From Anaerolineae bacterium (GTDB lineage Bacteria > Chloroflexota > Anaerolineae > Aggregatilineales > Phototrophicaceae): DNA of 52,118 nt. The position numbers and the translations under genes were made by a program. This document shows, one piece after another, positions 18,358 through 26,026 of this stretch. Location of the stretch: assembly GCA_022843745.1 (NCBI GenBank), contig JALHNB010000050.1, positions 1 through 52,118 on the forward strand, given 5' to 3'. Positions within the stretch are counted from its first letter, which is position 1. Each line of letters opens with the position of its first letter. Below the pieces are notes generated by a model. The model had not been told where the DNA came from. It saw only the letters and a program-made list of their open reading frames with translations, and made no database searches.

Positions 18358-19200
18358 ATGCGCCTCACCGTCAGCAACTACACATTTGAAGCCATTCCGC
18401 TGGAAGGCACATTCGCCATTTGTCACTCAATGGGCTTTAAGGGTGTCGTCGTTTCTGCTTTCAAGGAGCGCGGGAACGGCGGCTACGACCCCGATGAAGT
18501 CGCCGCCCATCCGCAAAAATACGCCGACCACCTGAGCGCCCTGCTCGACAAATATGAATTGGAATGTGTCGATTTTTTCCCGCAGTTTTCGCCCAATTTT
18601 TATGACCGCGCACTCAACCACCCCGACTCTGCCGTCCGTGACAGCACTATAAAAGGCTTTCGCGGCATCGTGCAGTTTTGCAAGCTGGCAGGCATTCATG
18701 GCGTAACCATGCTTCCCGGTGCGCAGTTTATGGATCGCACCCAGGAGCAAAATCTCGATCTTTCCGGGCAGATGCTTCAGCAGTGCGCCGAAATCGCGGG
18801 CGAAAACGGCGTGGAACTTTATTTCGAGCCTCATGCTGAATCGGTCTGCGACAAGCCAGAACTCGCGCTCTCGATCATCGAACGCGCACCCGCCGCAAAA
18901 TTCGCGCTCGATTATTCGCATTTCCTGGTTCAGAACATCGCGATGGAGCGGATTCACCCCCTCCTGCCACACGCCGGGACATTCCATATTCGTCAGGCGC
19001 GCAGAGGCAAAATCCAGGCACGCTATAAAGACGGGATCATCGACTTCGTGGACATCATCCAGCGCCTGAAAGCTGTCGGCTACTATGGCTGCCTGACCAT
19101 CGAATACATCTGTGCGGATTGGTACGGCGGCAACGAAATGGACACACTTTCGGAAACGATGATTACCAAAGCGGCGCTCGAACGCTACGTGGACGTATGA
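18358..19200 (+). CDS. Sugar phosphate isomerase/epimerase-like TIM barrel
   Basis: 280 aa of the AP-endonuclease-2/xylose-isomerase-like superfamily. Metal ligands of the family are seen as Glu in ELYFEPHAES, Asp/His in FALDYSHFLV, His in GTFHIRQARR and Glu in LTIEYICADW. A TTTAGGAG site lies upstream of the ATG, and the preceding DNA is T-rich low-complexity sequence. The stop overlaps the next gene's start (ATGA), implying translational coupling. The substrate is probably a sugar, inosose or hydroxypyruvate-like compound; not determined. Confidence 0.88.
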   Translation: MRLTVSNYTFEAIPLEGTFAICHSMGFKGVVVSAFKERGNGGYDPDEVAAHPQKYADHLSALLDKYELECVDFFPQFSPNFYDRALNHPDSAVRDSTIKGFRGIVQFCKLAGIHGVTMLPGAQFMDRTQEQNLDLSGQMLQQCAEIAGENGVELYFEPHAESVCDKPELALSIIERAPAAKFALDYSHFLVQNIAMERIHPLLPHAGTFHIRQARRGKIQARYKDGIIDFVDIIQRLKAVGYYGCLTIEYICADWYGGNEMDTLSETMITKAALERYVDV

Positions 19201-19577
19201 GAATCAACGACATTACCCTGGCCTCCGAGCTGGAAAACGTGCTGAAAAGCCATCTCATGATCGGCAACGCGACTTCCGCCAATGTTCAGGCGTTTTTACA
19301 GGCGCAGGATTTGGAGTGCAGCCCAGCGATACGCCGCAGCGACGGAATTCGCGCCGGAGGTTCGTCCTACTGGCGCTTTTTACAGGCGGATTGTGACAGC
19401 TATCGCTCGTGCAGCATCCAGGGCAAAGTCCGCTGGACACGTTTCGAGCGCAAGGGAAGATGGCCCTGGCAGTGGCTGCTGAACTGGATTTTCTACGATG
19501 CCGACGATCTGGATCGTATGCTTCTTTTCAGCTTTCGAAGCGACATCCTGGTCGAAATCAAGGTGATTAGCGCTTAA
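19197..19577 (+). CDS. Unknown small protein, paralog of the gene at 19827
   Basis: 126 aa from the ATG at 19197 that overlaps the previous stop by ATGA. Shares a recognisable pattern with the 119-aa protein at 19827: L..HL...AT..NVQ.FL, then I.G.V.WT.FER..RWPW.W...W, then F.F...ILVEI.V at the end. The clustered Trp (RKGRWPWQWLLNWIFYD) and single compact domain suggest a small soluble fold; there is no signal peptide. Function not recognised. Coupling to the sugar-isomerase-like gene suggests coexpression. Confidence 0.75.
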   Translation: MRINDITLASELENVLKSHLMIGNATSANVQAFLQAQDLECSPAIRRSDGIRAGGSSYWRFLQADCDSYRSCSIQGKVRWTRFERKGRWPWQWLLNWIFYDADDLDRMLLFSFRSDILVEIKVISA

Positions 19578-19611
19578 ACGGGTGTTTAAGAATCTCTTTG
19601 AATATTCGCGC

Positions 19612-19722
19612 AACCTCACCCCGTAACCGCATTCGTGTCTCCAATACGTTGGAGAGGGGGAGTCAGGCGGGATTTAAGCCCCTCCCTATTGCTATGAGGA
19701 GGGGTTGGGGTGGGGATGCACC
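19612..19722. repeat. Family A two-unit composite repeat (forward)
   Basis: Two units separated by GGAGTCAGGCGGGATTTAAG: CCTCACCCCGTAACCGCATT... with TCTCCAATACGTTGGAGA, then CCCCTCCCTATTGCTATGAG followed by GAGGGGTTGGGGTGGGGA. The same two-unit arrangement occurs in the opposite orientation at 32815-32925, which suggests a mobile composite rather than chance composition. It lies between the two small paralogs. Confidence 0.8.
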
Positions 19723-19826
19723 TTCACTATCGGACAACGCTATTTAGGGTGAGGGTTGAGTGCGCTTTCCAAAACTCAGGTTATACAGGTCTTTAACAGG
19801 AACAAACTTTTTATGGTCGTCTGTGT

Positions 19827-20186
19827 ATGAAAATTCGGTTTCTCGTCGCTGCCCAATCCGCAGAAGTCGAACGGATTTTAAAACACCATCTACTGAACGC
19901 GACATTGACCGATGTCCAGACGTTCCTGGAGGAGCGTCGTTTGGGCTATGGTCTGCGGAAGCCGGACGGCGTGAAAGCCGACTTTGACAGTGCGATTGTC
20001 TGCATGATAAACGGAGTCAAAATCCCCTGGACGAAATTCGAGCGCGTCCGGCATTGGCCCTGGGAGTGGATGTGGTACTGGCTCGTCGATCACGCCTACG
20101 ATGGCGATCATACGGTTCAGTTCAATTTTCGCGACAATATTCTGGTCGAAATCACAGTGACGGCAAACGATGTACCTCTCCCCTAA
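19827..20186 (+). CDS. Unknown small protein, paralog of the gene at 19197
   Basis: 119 aa. Pattern shared with the 19197 protein: ILKHHLLNATLTDVQTFLEE, IPWTKFERVRHWPWEWMWYW and FRDNILVEITVTAN align with the corresponding segments of the paralog. Compact, Trp-rich, no signal peptide. Separated from its paralog by a family A composite repeat, so the local duplication and repeat insertion are separate events. Function unknown. Confidence 0.72.
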   Translation: MKIRFLVAAQSAEVERILKHHLLNATLTDVQTFLEERRLGYGLRKPDGVKADFDSAIVCMINGVKIPWTKFERVRHWPWEWMWYWLVDHAYDGDHTVQFNFRDNILVEITVTANDVPLP

Positions 20187-20254
20187 ATAACATTGTTGAT
20201 TTATCTGTTCATGCTGGCGAACTTTTATCCCGCTCAGCCTGTTTTGTAGGGGGA

Positions 20255-21391
20255 TTATCCCACCACCGCCTCCATACCTACGAATGCGCCAAATCTGGCC
20301 GCGCCCGCCGCGAATCCCGCCATTTCATCAGCATTGAGTGTCGTAAACGGGCTGGGTGTGACGATCACGCTGCCTTTTTTGAACGCCCGTTTCCACGTCC
20401 CGACCACGCGCCCCTGGCTCACAATCGTCGGATAAAATACGCCGTTGCCGCCGGGACAAACCTGATTCGCGTACTCAGCATCCAGCACCGCGCTGCGATC
20501 TTTGTAGCCCAGAATATATTCGTCAAACCCCGACAGCAAATGAATCGGATCGTGATTTTTCGCCTTCGATTCTTGCGGCATCCAATAGGTCTGATCGCCA
20601 ATTGTTTCCGCGACAAATTCTGATTTCACCGCCTCAAAACCTGCTCTGGCATCGCTGGTTTTTAATCCAGTCCACCACACAAAATCCTGAAAAGTCGCCG
20701 GGCCGTGACTGCTGAAGTAGCGCCGCGCAAATTCCGCCAGCGCTTCGTCCTGCGCCAATGTTTTCGCCGATGCCGGACGCAGCGCCCTATACAGATCATC
20801 ACCGCCGCGCGTCAAACCCCGGCACAACAGACCATCCAACGCCGCCCGTTGCAGGATATAGATGCCGCGCTGCCCTTTTGTCACGATGCCGTTTTCTTCC
20901 AGCCTCGCCAACAATTCCGCACGGCTGAAAGTTCTACTTACTGTATTACTCCCCCTCTCTAAAGCATTGGAGAGGGGGTTGGGGGGTGAGGTTTGAGTTT
21001 CGCCGTCTAGCCACGACGCCAGCAGATCATTGGAGCGCATCATGGTTGGCTCGTCCAGTTCGAGTTCCCGATAGCGTCGTGCATAGCCCGCGATCAGTTT
21101 TGGCGCGAGGAGCGAGAGCATCCAGCCGACATCCGCACCCGCCACGATATGCAGCGTCCCGCGCAGCAGCCATGTTCGGACGATGCTCCCGTCATCGAGC
21201 GCCCGGTCAACCGTAGCCTGTGTCGCGCCTGCTGACTGTGGCAATCGCAGCCCAATCGACCATTCCACGCTGGCATAATCCTGCGCCTGGATCGCGCCCA
21301 ACCAGCTTGCGACCTCCGCCGCCGTCTGAAATTCCGAATGCGCAATCCGCTGATTTTTGAGCCTTTGCGCGGGAATATTGGGTACTGTCAT
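20255..21391 (-). CDS. Winged-helix DNA-binding domain protein (HTH_42/YcaQ-like family) with repeat-encoded insert
   Basis: 378 aa. Start MTVPNIPAQRLKNQRIAH; WLGAIQAQDYASVEWSIGLR and VRTWLLRGTLHIV are typical of the winged helix DNA-binding domain-containing family (HTH_42, related to YcaQ/AlkX). Three winged-helix units are expected; GFDEYILGYKDRS in the C-terminal part is a family hallmark. Residues of about 132-150 (QTSPPNPLSNALERGSNT) are encoded by a family A repeat and look inserted between family-like segments. The function of relatives includes DNA interstrand-crosslink repair glycosylases; assignment here is only by family. Confidence 0.85.
   Translation of the reverse strand: MTVPNIPAQRLKNQRIAHSEFQTAAEVASWLGAIQAQDYASVEWSIGLRLPQSAGATQATVDRALDDGSIVRTWLLRGTLHIVAGADVGWMLSLLAPKLIAGYARRYRELELDEPTMMRSNDLLASWLDGETQTSPPNPLSNALERGSNTVSRTFSRAELLARLEENGIVTKGQRGIYILQRAALDGLLCRGLTRGGDDLYRALRPASAKTLAQDEALAEFARRYFSSHGPATFQDFVWWTGLKTSDARAGFEAVKSEFVAETIGDQTYWMPQESKAKNHDPIHLLSGFDEYILGYKDRSAVLDAEYANQVCPGGNGVFYPTIVSQGRVVGTWKRAFKKGSVIVTPSPFTTLNADEMAGFAAGAARFGAFVGMEAVVG
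20948..20994. repeat. Family A repeat inside the winged-helix gene (in frame)
   Basis: ACTCCCCCTCTCTAAAGCAT followed by TGGAGAGGGGGTTGGGGGGT and GAGG. Its complement is nearly the same as the intergenic copy at 40742-40797. The host frame is kept, encoding SPPNPLSNALERGSN. Confidence 0.85.
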
Positions 21392-21436
21392 GGTGGCACT
21401 TCCTTAACTGATAAATTCATACAAACGCAAACGGGC

Positions 21437-22462
21437 TTATACAAGCGCAAATGGAACATTGTCAACGAGTTTTCTGCAAAAAACATCGGCAAACTCATGG
21501 GTATTCCTTATAAAGAGTGGAGAATTTCGCTCACTGGGCAGCATCACCTGAAAAGCCAGATTTTCCAGCGCGGCGGCACATAAGAAAGCTTCCGCAGCCA
21601 TGTGCGGGAGTTGTGTTCCCGTGCGCGTCACCTGATACCCTGCCATGAGGGCTTGCCGCACACTGACATCGAGATACATAAAATGATAGAGCGTGACACC
21701 CAGATCATAAGCAAAATGACCGGCTCGTAGACTTCCGAAATCAATGGGGCGCGGTTCGTCATCCTTAAAGATGATGTTGTCGTGGTGTAAATCGCCATGA
21801 ATCGACCCCCAGACAGATGGTTCTTTGCCTAATGTCTGCATCATGGCGAAAATCCGTTGACTCGCCGCTTCTACTACAGCCCATGCCGACGATGACAGGA
21901 TTCCCCAATCAACCACGATACTCAGGCCGTCAAGCCACTTTTTAAGCGATGCCGGATCAGAATCGTAGGTTGGCAATTTCCTGGGTGGCGTCCACTGGCT
22001 GGCGTGGTTGTGTAATTTCGCCATCATTACGCCGATCAAGTGAGCCTGCTTTGGCGACGGCTCACGGGGATGTTCGCCATCCAGCCAATGTTGCAGCGAA
22101 CAGTAGAAGGGTGTCGTCAGGTCATGGAAATTCACACTTGTGAGCAGTTCGCCAGCGTGGTTGGTGAGGGGCTGCTGCACGGTTAGATCAGTTTGACGTG
22201 CCAGGTTGTCTAACCATAGTAAACCAGCGCGAATACTTTCGGGCGAGTAACTTGCTACCTCCCCTGCGGGCTGCGCGATTTTCAGCAGCAAAGGTCGCTG
22301 CGGTGTTTCGATGTGATAGGCGACTCCGGCATTGTGACCAACACAGCGGATGCCTTCGACCTGCACTGGATAGTGTTCAAGGCAAGCCAGCGCCAATTGA
22401 TGATAACGCTGCTGTCGCTGTTCTTCACTCATACCCGCAAACTTGTCGTTAAATTCTCCCAT
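21437..22462 (-). CDS. Phosphotransferase, aminoglycoside/choline kinase-like fold
   Basis: 341 aa from the ATG at 22462; GAGG lies 7-10 bases upstream, better than the TTG four codons earlier. Kinase-fold motifs: catalytic loop WGSIHGDLHHDNIIFKDDEP (HGDxxxxN) and metal-binding IDFGSLRAG, the order found in APH/HipA/fructosamine kinase-like proteins. The N-terminal lobe has VAYHIETPQRPLLLKIAQPA (Lys). The small-molecule or protein substrate is unknown. It is divergent from the methyltransferase gene with about 100 bp between, containing AT-rich promoter-like DNA. Confidence 0.87.
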   Translation of the reverse strand: MGEFNDKFAGMSEEQRQQRYHQLALACLEHYPVQVEGIRCVGHNAGVAYHIETPQRPLLLKIAQPAGEVASYSPESIRAGLLWLDNLARQTDLTVQQPLTNHAGELLTSVNFHDLTTPFYCSLQHWLDGEHPREPSPKQAHLIGVMMAKLHNHASQWTPPRKLPTYDSDPASLKKWLDGLSIVVDWGILSSSAWAVVEAASQRIFAMMQTLGKEPSVWGSIHGDLHHDNIIFKDDEPRPIDFGSLRAGHFAYDLGVTLYHFMYLDVSVRQALMAGYQVTRTGTQLPHMAAEAFLCAAALENLAFQVMLPSERNSPLFIRNTHEFADVFCRKLVDNVPFALV

Positions 22463-22560
22463 GATCTGCCTCAAAACATGCCAAAGATGATGAGATTATA
22501 ATAATTTGGAGTGTACAATAACGTCCCAAACCTTATCTTTTCCAGGGCGGTACACCAACC

Positions 22561-23289
22561 ATGACCAACGGCCCCGATTTTTACGACCAGGAAAACGTAT
22601 TTGACTATTATACGAAGCGGCGGCAGCGCGACGATAATCCCAATGATACGCTTGAAGCGCCGATTTTCATGGAGATGCTGGGCGATTTTCACGGCGCGGA
22701 CATCCTCGATCTCGGCTGCGGTCAGGGTGGTTTTGGCATAAAACTCCTGGCGGATGGCTGCCGATCCTACACGGGGTTGGAAGCGTCTACGCGCATGTTC
22801 GCCGCCGCCGATGCGCTGAAATCCGCCGGGGGACAGATCATTCTCACGCCAATGGAAAGCTGGACTTATCCAGAGGCCGCCTTTGATGTGGTCGTTTCGC
22901 GGCTGGCGCTGCATTACATCAGCGACATCGCGCAAATTTTTAACCGCGTTCATCACACGCTCAAACCGGGTGGACGGTTGATATTTTCCGTCGAACATCC
23001 GGTGATAACCTCCTCCAACCATTCTGCGACGGCGACAGGCAAGCGCCATGACTGGATTGTCGATGATTATTTCGTGACAGGGCCGCGCAACGTCTCCTGG
23101 ATGGGCAGCGAAGTCATCAAATATCACCGCACCGTCGAAGATTATTTTAGCGGCCTTCAGCAGGCGCATTTTGCCGTCGAGCAGCTTCGCGAATCACGCC
23201 CACGCCCGGAAATGTTCGCGGACGAGGCGCTCTATGCCCGCCGCCAGCGCATCCCACTTTTCCTGATGCTCGCCGCCCGCCGGATTTAA
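22561..23289 (+). CDS. Class I SAM-dependent methyltransferase
   Basis: 242 aa. Motif I is ADILDLGCGQGGFGIKLL, post-I acidic TGLEAS, motif II/III region AAFDVVVSRLALHYISDIAQ and the LKPGGRLIFSVEHPV strand typical of Methyltransf_11 proteins. The N-terminal YDQENVFDYYTKRRQRDDNP is consistent with small-molecule methyltransferases. Divergent from the phosphotransferase and convergent with the P450 gene (14 bp between stops). Substrate unknown. Confidence 0.92.
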   Translation: MTNGPDFYDQENVFDYYTKRRQRDDNPNDTLEAPIFMEMLGDFHGADILDLGCGQGGFGIKLLADGCRSYTGLEASTRMFAAADALKSAGGQIILTPMESWTYPEAAFDVVVSRLALHYISDIAQIFNRVHHTLKPGGRLIFSVEHPVITSSNHSATATGKRHDWIVDDYFVTGPRNVSWMGSEVIKYHRTVEDYFSGLQQAHFAVEQLRESRPRPEMFADEALYARRQRIPLFLMLAARRI

Positions 23290-23303
23290 ATACGAATACG
23301 GCC

Positions 23304-24788
23304 TCAATCCACCAAATCGACCATTTCGCGCACGTTGCCCACCACGCCACCGACTCCGCGCTCAAATTCGCGATCCTGCGCGTTGACCAGCATCGGCAGA
23401 TCGCTGGTCGGCATCAGCACCAGAAAACCTCTGCGGTTGATGAGTTCCCCAGGCAGCAGTTCCAGCCGGAAACGCTGGATCAGCATTGCCAGCACAATCT
23501 TCATTTCCATCATTGCGAAGGTCGCGCCCAGGCACATGCGTGGCCCGACACTGAAGGGGCTAAATTCAAAGGGCGACGGATTGATCGACTCCCAGCGCTG
23601 TGGGTTAAACCGTTCCGGTTCGGGGTAAAGTTCCGGCATGTGGTGGGTGTAATAGGTGCTGGTGATGATTTCCGTCCCGGCTGGCAATAAATATCCCCCC
23701 ACTTCAATATCCTCGCCTGGGCTGCGGTAGACATTTGGCACAACCGGGATCACACGCATACTTTCCTTAATCACGTTTTCCAGCAGCGGCAAGTGTTGAA
23801 GCTGTTCGATGGTTGGCGCGTCCCCGTGCAGCACACCGTCCAGTTCGTCCATCAGGTCAGCCGCAATTTGGGGGTGCTGGCTCAAAATCAGCAGCGTCCA
23901 TGACATGGTATTGGCTGCGGTTTCGAACCCTGCCGCGAAAAGCGCCCCCACATGGCTGATAACTTCCTCATCACTCAGCGCTGAATCGGTTTCGGCATCC
24001 CGCGCATACAGCAGCATCGAAAGCACATCGCTCTGGTCATTCCCGGCTGCCAGTCGTCGCACGATCAGTTTTCGGATGTCATTTTCATACTCGCCAATCA
24101 GGTTAAGCATCTTGTGGAAGGCTGTCCCCGGCACGTCATGCGGCAGCAGCATCGTGACAGGATTGGCAAGCTGACTGACAGCCTGTTCTAGCACGCTGCC
24201 GATCCGAGTACCTTCCCCGCCGACATCCTCGCCAAACAGCGTCTTGCTCATGATCCGCACCGCGATCAGTTTCATCTCCTGGGTGAGATTGATGGGCGCG
24301 CCAATTTTCCAACGCCCCATGACTTCATCCGCCAGCGCCACCATATCATCGCGGTACTCGTTAATGCGTTTGGCATGAAATCCGGGCATCATCAGGCGGC
24401 GATGACGGCGATGTTCATCTTCGTGCAGCCCCCACAGCGACACAAAAAATGTGTTTAGGGGCGCAAGTCGTGGTGTATTCGCCCGCTGCGCATGGAGCGC
24501 ACCCGTTAGCGGGTTCTGGTGAAACGTGTTGTGCTGTGTCCGCACCTGGCGCAGCAGTTCCGGCCCGTAGAGGATCACCGAGCCGGGGCAAACGTCCTGC
24601 GAAGACAAAACTCGTGTCCCACCGCCGACTGCAATCGAGACGATTGGCCCATATTTCCGAAACAATTCCCGCTGTGCGCCGATACTATCGCGGATGATGG
24701 CATAGGCCGCCTGCGTTCGCTGTATAAATGTCGTCCGCTGTGGCCCTGGCACGTTCAATAGGGCCTGCCCAGTCATGTCCGCCATCAT
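23304..24788 (-). CDS. Cytochrome P450
   Basis: About 494 aa from the ATG at 24788 (several in-frame ATGs follow GAGGA, so the exact start is uncertain). Haem-ligand loop FSPFSVGPRMCLGATFA (Cys near residue 419), ExxR in ESMRVIP (near 342), oxygen-binding I-helix FAAGFETAANTM (near 286-290), and FNPQRWESIN before the haem loop. No N-terminal membrane anchor, so a soluble bacterial P450; the length and motifs resemble CYP102/CYP4-like fatty-acid or terpene oxidases, but without a fused reductase. No ferredoxin gene is adjacent. Confidence 0.95.
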   Translation of the reverse strand: MMADMTGQALLNVPGPQRTTFIQRTQAAYAIIRDSIGAQRELFRKYGPIVSIAVGGGTRVLSSQDVCPGSVILYGPELLRQVRTQHNTFHQNPLTGALHAQRANTPRLAPLNTFFVSLWGLHEDEHRRHRRLMMPGFHAKRINEYRDDMVALADEVMGRWKIGAPINLTQEMKLIAVRIMSKTLFGEDVGGEGTRIGSVLEQAVSQLANPVTMLLPHDVPGTAFHKMLNLIGEYENDIRKLIVRRLAAGNDQSDVLSMLLYARDAETDSALSDEEVISHVGALFAAGFETAANTMSWTLLILSQHPQIAADLMDELDGVLHGDAPTIEQLQHLPLLENVIKESMRVIPVVPNVYRSPGEDIEVGGYLLPAGTEIITSTYYTHHMPELYPEPERFNPQRWESINPSPFEFSPFSVGPRMCLGATFAMMEMKIVLAMLIQRFRLELLPGELINRRGFLVLMPTSDLPMLVNAQDREFERGVGGVVGNVREMVDLVD

Positions 24789-24893
24789 TTCATTCCTCGT
24801 CTGCAATCTGCCTACCCAACGATACTGCATCTGTGGTGAGCATATTCCAGTATTCTACCCCCAATCGACGCGCGGGAACGATTGCGTCTCAAT

Positions 24894-25697
24894 TTATGAA
24901 AACAGCTTATACGCCTCTGGATAGGTGAACGGATACGCGCCAATCAGCCCATACGTTCCCGTTTCGCGCAGTTCCTTCGCGATCTCCCGCACCAGCCCCA
25001 TCGTCGCCAGCATCGCCGCCGAGCCGATGCTGATCCGCGCCACACCCAGCTTAAAGAGTTCCGGCGCGGACGGCGCACCTGCCCCCGCCAGAATATTCAG
25101 CGGCGCGGCGATTTCGCGCACCAGTGTTTGAATAAGCGCGGGATCGTGAACCCCCGGCACGAAAATACTGCTCGCCCCGGCCTGCATATACGCCTTCGCC
25201 CGCATCAGCGTTTCGCCCAGCCGCAAGTCCGGCTCACCCACCTGGAACAGATAGCTGTCGATACGCGCGTTAATCACCAGCGCCAGATCGCCAGCAGCGG
25301 CGCGGGCTTCGGTGATGCGCTGGGCTTGCGTTTCAATCGGCACGAGTTCATTTCGTGTTACGCCATCTTCCAGATTCACGCCGACTGCCCCGGCTGCGAT
25401 CACGGCGCGGATCGTACCAGCCACGTCGCCATATCCCGCTTCCACGTCCGCCGTCACCGGCACATCTACCGCAGCGGCGATCCGCCCGACCACGCCGAGC
25501 ATCTCGTCGCGGCTGATCTTCTGCCCATCCGGGTAGCCATTGGCGAAGGCGATCCCGCCGCTGGTGGTGGCAATCGCCGGAAACCCCGCGTCCTCAAATA
25601 TCCGCGCACTGGCGATGTCCCAGGCGTTCGGCAGCAGCAGGCCGCCCTGCCGATGCAAATTCATCAGCGTTTCAGCTTTTTCAAATTGTGTCGCCAT
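24894..25697 (-). CDS. Isocitrate lyase/phosphoenolpyruvate mutase family protein
   Basis: 267-aa TIM barrel. Family markers: LLLPNAWDIASARIFEDAGF, ATTSGGIAFANGYPDG, metal-binding DVEAGYGDV and VGVNLEDGV. It is shorter than true isocitrate lyase and lacks its KKCGH motif, so it belongs to the PEP mutase/carboxyvinyl-carboxyphosphonate mutase-like or oxaloacetate-hydrolase-like group, acting on small alpha-oxo or carboxylate substrates with Mg2+. A GAAGGT site precedes the ATG. Substrate not determined. Confidence 0.9.
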   Translation of the reverse strand: MATQFEKAETLMNLHRQGGLLLPNAWDIASARIFEDAGFPAIATTSGGIAFANGYPDGQKISRDEMLGVVGRIAAAVDVPVTADVEAGYGDVAGTIRAVIAAGAVGVNLEDGVTRNELVPIETQAQRITEARAAAGDLALVINARIDSYLFQVGEPDLRLGETLMRAKAYMQAGASSIFVPGVHDPALIQTLVREIAAPLNILAGAGAPSAPELFKLGVARISIGSAAMLATMGLVREIAKELRETGTYGLIGAYPFTYPEAYKLFS

Positions 25698-26026
25698 ATT
25701 TTTTACCTTCTATTTTGTGTCAAATCGTCCAGCGCAACTATAGCACCGTCGCGCCGGAAATGCACATGCGTTCTAAGATTTGGCGTGGCAGAGGAGGCAT
25801 ATCTTAAATGGCGATGTTCACAACACGACATAGGAGGTATTTTGGCGTAGGGGCATGATAATGTTTTTCCATCATCAAATACGGGGTACGCTGTAGGGTC
25901 ATGATATATCCTGCCCTGGCAAACCGACCACGAAAAGGGTTTGATGTATCAAACCCCTACAAGGCGTTTATCCGTCTTTATTTTTTAAAGATCATGATTG
26001 CGCCCCTACAGACCCATGTATGGTCA
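25698..26026. other. Intergenic, 329 bp with family B repeats
   Basis: No gene. Family B elements: half-copy GTAGGGGCATGATAATG near 25850, GTAGGGTCATGATATATCCT at 25892-25917, palindrome AGGGTTTGATGTATCAAACC followed by CCTAC at 25936-25960, and a CGCCCCTACA end near 26000. The 25936 copy has nearly the same core as 6852-6877. Confidence 0.75.
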
